7,620 nucleotides of DNA from Neptuniibacter sp. (GTDB lineage: Bacteria > Pseudomonadota > Gammaproteobacteria > Pseudomonadales > Balneatricaceae). The stretch spans positions 1-7,620 of the forward strand of contig JASBRM010000069.1 of assembly GCA_030149405.1 (NCBI GenBank), written 5' to 3'. Below, in pieces: positions 5,738 to 7,620 of this stretch; positions within the stretch are counted from its first letter, which is position 1; each line of letters opens with the position of its first letter. The notes under the pieces were generated by a model. The model did no database searches. It was not told where the DNA came from and was given only the letters and a program-made list of their open reading frames with translations. The translations under genes were made by a program, and so were the position numbers.

Positions 5738-6883
5738 TTGGATCAACTCATTTTTACCACAAACAACTTGGAACTGTTTGAGCAAGTAAAAGCAGTTCTT
5801 GCAGGTGATTTTCAACTAATCAGATCTCCTGATCTTCTGGATCCACATCTGGATCAAACTAATATCCTTGATATAGAGATTCTGGCTCGAACGCCTGAAA
5901 ATAAAATCCAACCACTTTTAGATTCGGATTTTCCAATTTTTCTAACGTGGAAAGGAGAGGGTGAGGATCAAAGACAGTTTGCGTTTGAGCAGGGGTTCGA
6001 TGACTTTCTGGCACCGCCTTTTTTTCATAACGTTGTTACCAGTAAGATTCGTATCCATCAGAGCCTGGCCAACCTGAAACAGTCTGGTGATTTTATGAGC
6101 GTGCAACGAAAGCAGGCTCGTAATAGTTACGATTGTGAACATGATCACGATTTCCAGGTGATACAGGATGCCGCGATTCTTAGCCTGGCAACGATTGCCC
6201 GAATCCGTGATCATTCTACCGGGAACCATATCCTTCGTACCCAGCATTATGTCAAAGCGTTGGCAGAATATTTAAAAAACCTGGAGCCCTATAAGTCAGA
6301 ATTGGATCGCAACACGATTGATCTGTTTTACAAAACAGCTGCGTTGCATGATATTGGAAAAGTGGGGATTCCTGACCGAATTCTACAGAAGCCTGAGAAA
6401 CTTGATGAGGAAGAGTATGAGCTTATGAAGCAGCATACAATTCTCGGTTTCAAGGCGATCCACTCAGCTGAGCTGTTATTACAAAGGGAAGTGAACGGGC
6501 AGGCGGCTAAGTTTCTAACCATCGCTAAACAGGTAACTCTGAGTCATCATGAGCGCTGGGATGGCGGTGGCTACCCTCAGGGCCTCAAGGCTGATGAAAT
6601 ACCGATTGTGGCGCGTTTAATGGCAGTTGCTGATGTTTATGATGCGATGATCTCCCGTCGTCCATATAAAGGTGAGTTGGATCACGAGAGGGCTGCTGAA
6701 GCGATTCTTCATGGATCGGGCTCTCATTTTGATCCATGTGTGGTGGAGGCATTTGTCGCGTTACAGGACACATTTAAGCATATCTCTGTAAAGCTGGAAG
6801 ATCATTTCCCATCAGAAGCTGATCTGAGTTTACATTCCTTGGCAGATTTGATCAGTGAGATTGATCAGAAAAGTTCCTTATAA
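5738..6883 (+). CDS. HD-GYP domain protein with degenerate receiver, predicted cyclic-di-GMP phosphodiesterase
   Basis: A 381-residue protein with a response-regulator layout. Residues 1 to about 110 look like a receiver that has decayed. GFDDFLAPPF (86-95) matches the receiver GADDYLTKPF region, but the conserved Lys is replaced (A92-P93-P94) and the acidic pair expected near residue 8-10 is T-N-N. Residues about 145-345 are an HD-GYP domain: DHSTGNH (158-164), HDIGK (204-208), H233, HHERWDGGGYPQG (270-282) and ADVYD (298-302). These are the metal ligands and the GYP motif of enzymes that hydrolyse cyclic-di-GMP, a second messenger of biofilm and motility control. The position that is Glu in ETGNH-type members is S160, which may mean a two-metal rather than three-metal site. 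No membrane segment is seen, so it is probably cytosolic. Translation starts at TTG with a good Shine-Dalgarno. It is monocistronic: divergent from the GNAT gene and convergent with fusA. Activity is predicted only. Confidence 0.9.
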   Translation: MDQLIFTTNNLELFEQVKAVLAGDFQLIRSPDLLDPHLDQTNILDIEILARTPENKIQPLLDSDFPIFLTWKGEGEDQRQFAFEQGFDDFLAPPFFHNVVTSKIRIHQSLANLKQSGDFMSVQRKQARNSYDCEHDHDFQVIQDAAILSLATIARIRDHSTGNHILRTQHYVKALAEYLKNLEPYKSELDRNTIDLFYKTAALHDIGKVGIPDRILQKPEKLDEEEYELMKQHTILGFKAIHSAELLLQREVNGQAAKFLTIAKQVTLSHHERWDGGGYPQGLKADEIPIVARLMAVADVYDAMISRRPYKGELDHERAAEAILHGSGSHFDPCVVEAFVALQDTFKHISVKLEDHFPSEADLSLHSLADLISEIDQKSSL

Positions 6884-6909
6884 ACTAGTAGCTTATTGCT
6901 TACCAACAA

Positions 6910-6939
6910 AAAAGCCCGATGATTTCTCATCGGGCTTTT
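6910..6939. terminator. Bidirectional terminator between the HD-GYP gene and fusA
   Basis: A perfect 13-bp inverted repeat, AAAAGCCCGATGA (6910-6922) / TCATCGGGCTTTT (6927-6939), with loop TTTC. The right arm ends in TTTT followed by CTTT for the + strand. On the - strand the left arm gives a U run extending to 6908. It can therefore end both convergent genes, 26 bases after the HD-GYP stop and 22 bases beyond the fusA stop. Confidence 0.92.
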
Positions 6940-6961
6940 CTTTACGAATTAAGTAATCAGA

Positions 6962-7620
6962 TTACTTAGCTTCGTTTTTAGCTTTAACTTCAGCGATTAC
7001 TTCGTCAGCAACGTTCTGCGGGCATGCTGCATAACGTTCGAATTCCATGGAGAACTGACCACGGCCAGAAGTAATTGTACGCAGGTGGCCGATGTAACCG
7101 AACATTTCAGACAGAGGAACGTCTGCCTTGATACGTACGCCAGTAGCACCAGGTTCCTGATCCTTGATCATGCCGCGACGACGGTTCAGGTCACCGATAA
7201 CATCACCCACGTTGTCTTCTGGAGTGAATACGTCAACCTTCATGATTGGTTCCAGCAGCTGTGCACCCGCTTTAGGGATAGACTGACGGAAAGCGCCTTT
7301 TGCAGCGATTTCGAATGCTACTGCAGAGGAGTCAACCGCGTGGTAGCCACCGTCAAACAGCTCGATTTCAACGTCCAGCACAGGGAAGCCGGCTACTGGG
7401 CCTTCTTCCATCATGCCTGCGAAACCCTTCTCAATCGCTGGGAAGAATTCCTTAGGTACGTTACCGCCCACAACGGTGGAGGTGAATGAGAAGCCGGTGC
7501 CTTGTTCGCCTGGCTTGATGCGGTAGTCGATTTTACCGAACTGACCAGAACCACCAGACTGCTTCTTGTGCGTGTAGCTGTCTTCGATTTCCTGCGTGAT
7601 TGTTTCACGGTAAGCAACCT
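6962..7620 (-). CDS. fusA: Elongation factor G, C-terminal 218 codons (5' part outside window)
   Basis: The 3' end of a translation elongation factor G gene, the GTPase that moves tRNAs and mRNA through the ribosome. The frame is open from the window edge (first full codon 7618-7616, Val of VAYRETI) to the TAA at 6964-6962. It covers domain IV and domain V. Domain IV shows [16 protein letters not shown] and [13 protein letters not shown]; its His (codon 7342-7340) matches the domain IV tip histidine, H583 in E. coli. Domain V shows [28 protein letters not shown] and the C-terminal tail. A terminator follows 22 bases later and no tuf gene lies downstream, unlike the str operon. QSGGSGQFG also departs from the QSGGRGQYG of the classical E. 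coli protein. I therefore infer the stand-alone EF-G paralogue (often called fusA2). The GTG at 7471 is an internal Val codon, not a start. The GTPase domain is not in view. Confidence 0.93.
   Translation of the reverse strand, partial: VAYRETITQEIEDSYTHKKQSGGSGQFGKIDYRIKPGEQGTGFSFTSTVVGGNVPKEFFPAIEKGFAGMMEEGPVAGFPVLDVEIELFDGGYHAVDSSAVAFEIAAKGAFRQSIPKAGAQLLEPIMKVDVFTPEDNVGDVIGDLNRRRGMIKDQEPGATGVRIKADVPLSEMFGYIGHLRTITSGRGQFSMEFERYAACPQNVADEVIAEVKAKNEAK

Noticed and set aside
7085..7489. 134-codon + strand frame opposite fusA
   Set aside because: It is antisense to a clear EF-G domain IV/V coding region and has no domain of its own.
7411..7617. Second - strand frame overlapping the EF-G gene, as a sign of a frameshift in fusA
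   Set aside because: The EF-G frame itself stays open from 7618 to the stop at 6962 with continuous homology (VAYRETI through GGNVPKEF), so there is no frameshift. The other frame is a shadow.

Overview
The window reads as a chromosomal segment of a Gammaproteobacterium. A marine, Oceanospirillales-like organism is my best guess, inferred from the gene set and protein style; no marker in the window fixes the taxon. It has moderate GC, short spacers, and strongly CGT/CTG/GGT-biased codons in the central-metabolism and translation genes.

Positions 1-4995 are the distal part of a propionate (2-methylcitrate cycle) locus on the + strand: the 3' end of prpC (2-methylcitrate synthase), complete acnD (Fe-S 2-methylcitrate dehydratase) and complete prpF (methylaconitate isomerase), closed by a strong intrinsic terminator. 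This is the AcnD/PrpF version of the pathway, in which these two proteins together replace the cofactor-independent dehydratase PrpD. PrpC condenses propionyl-CoA with oxaloacetate, AcnD dehydrates the 2-methylcitrate, and PrpF isomerises the product to 2-methyl-cis-aconitate. The later steps (hydration, then PrpB cleavage to pyruvate and succinate) are not encoded here. The spacers hold several RNA-level structures: a hairpin after prpC, a small hairpin covering the probable acnD ribosome binding site, a GC-rich hairpin after acnD, a long imperfect stem-loop with a GNRA-type tetraloop in the 253-bp acnD-prpF gap, and a bulged stem-loop before the prpF terminator.

Positions 5000-5737 hold a GNAT acetyltransferase on the - strand (convergent with prpF) and a 162-bp divergent promoter region. 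Positions 5738-6883 encode a predicted cyclic-di-GMP phosphodiesterase on the + strand: a degenerate receiver-like N-terminus plus an HD-GYP domain, started from TTG.

Positions 6910-6939 form a bidirectional terminator shared with the convergent 3' end of an elongation factor G gene (6962-7620, - strand, 5' part outside the window). No tuf gene follows it, so it is probably the stand-alone EF-G paralogue rather than the str-operon copy.

I see no mobile element, CRISPR array, tRNA or rRNA, and no convincing undescribed multi-gene system. The most unusual signals are the structured non-coding elements of the prp locus and the altered residues of the HD-GYP protein.
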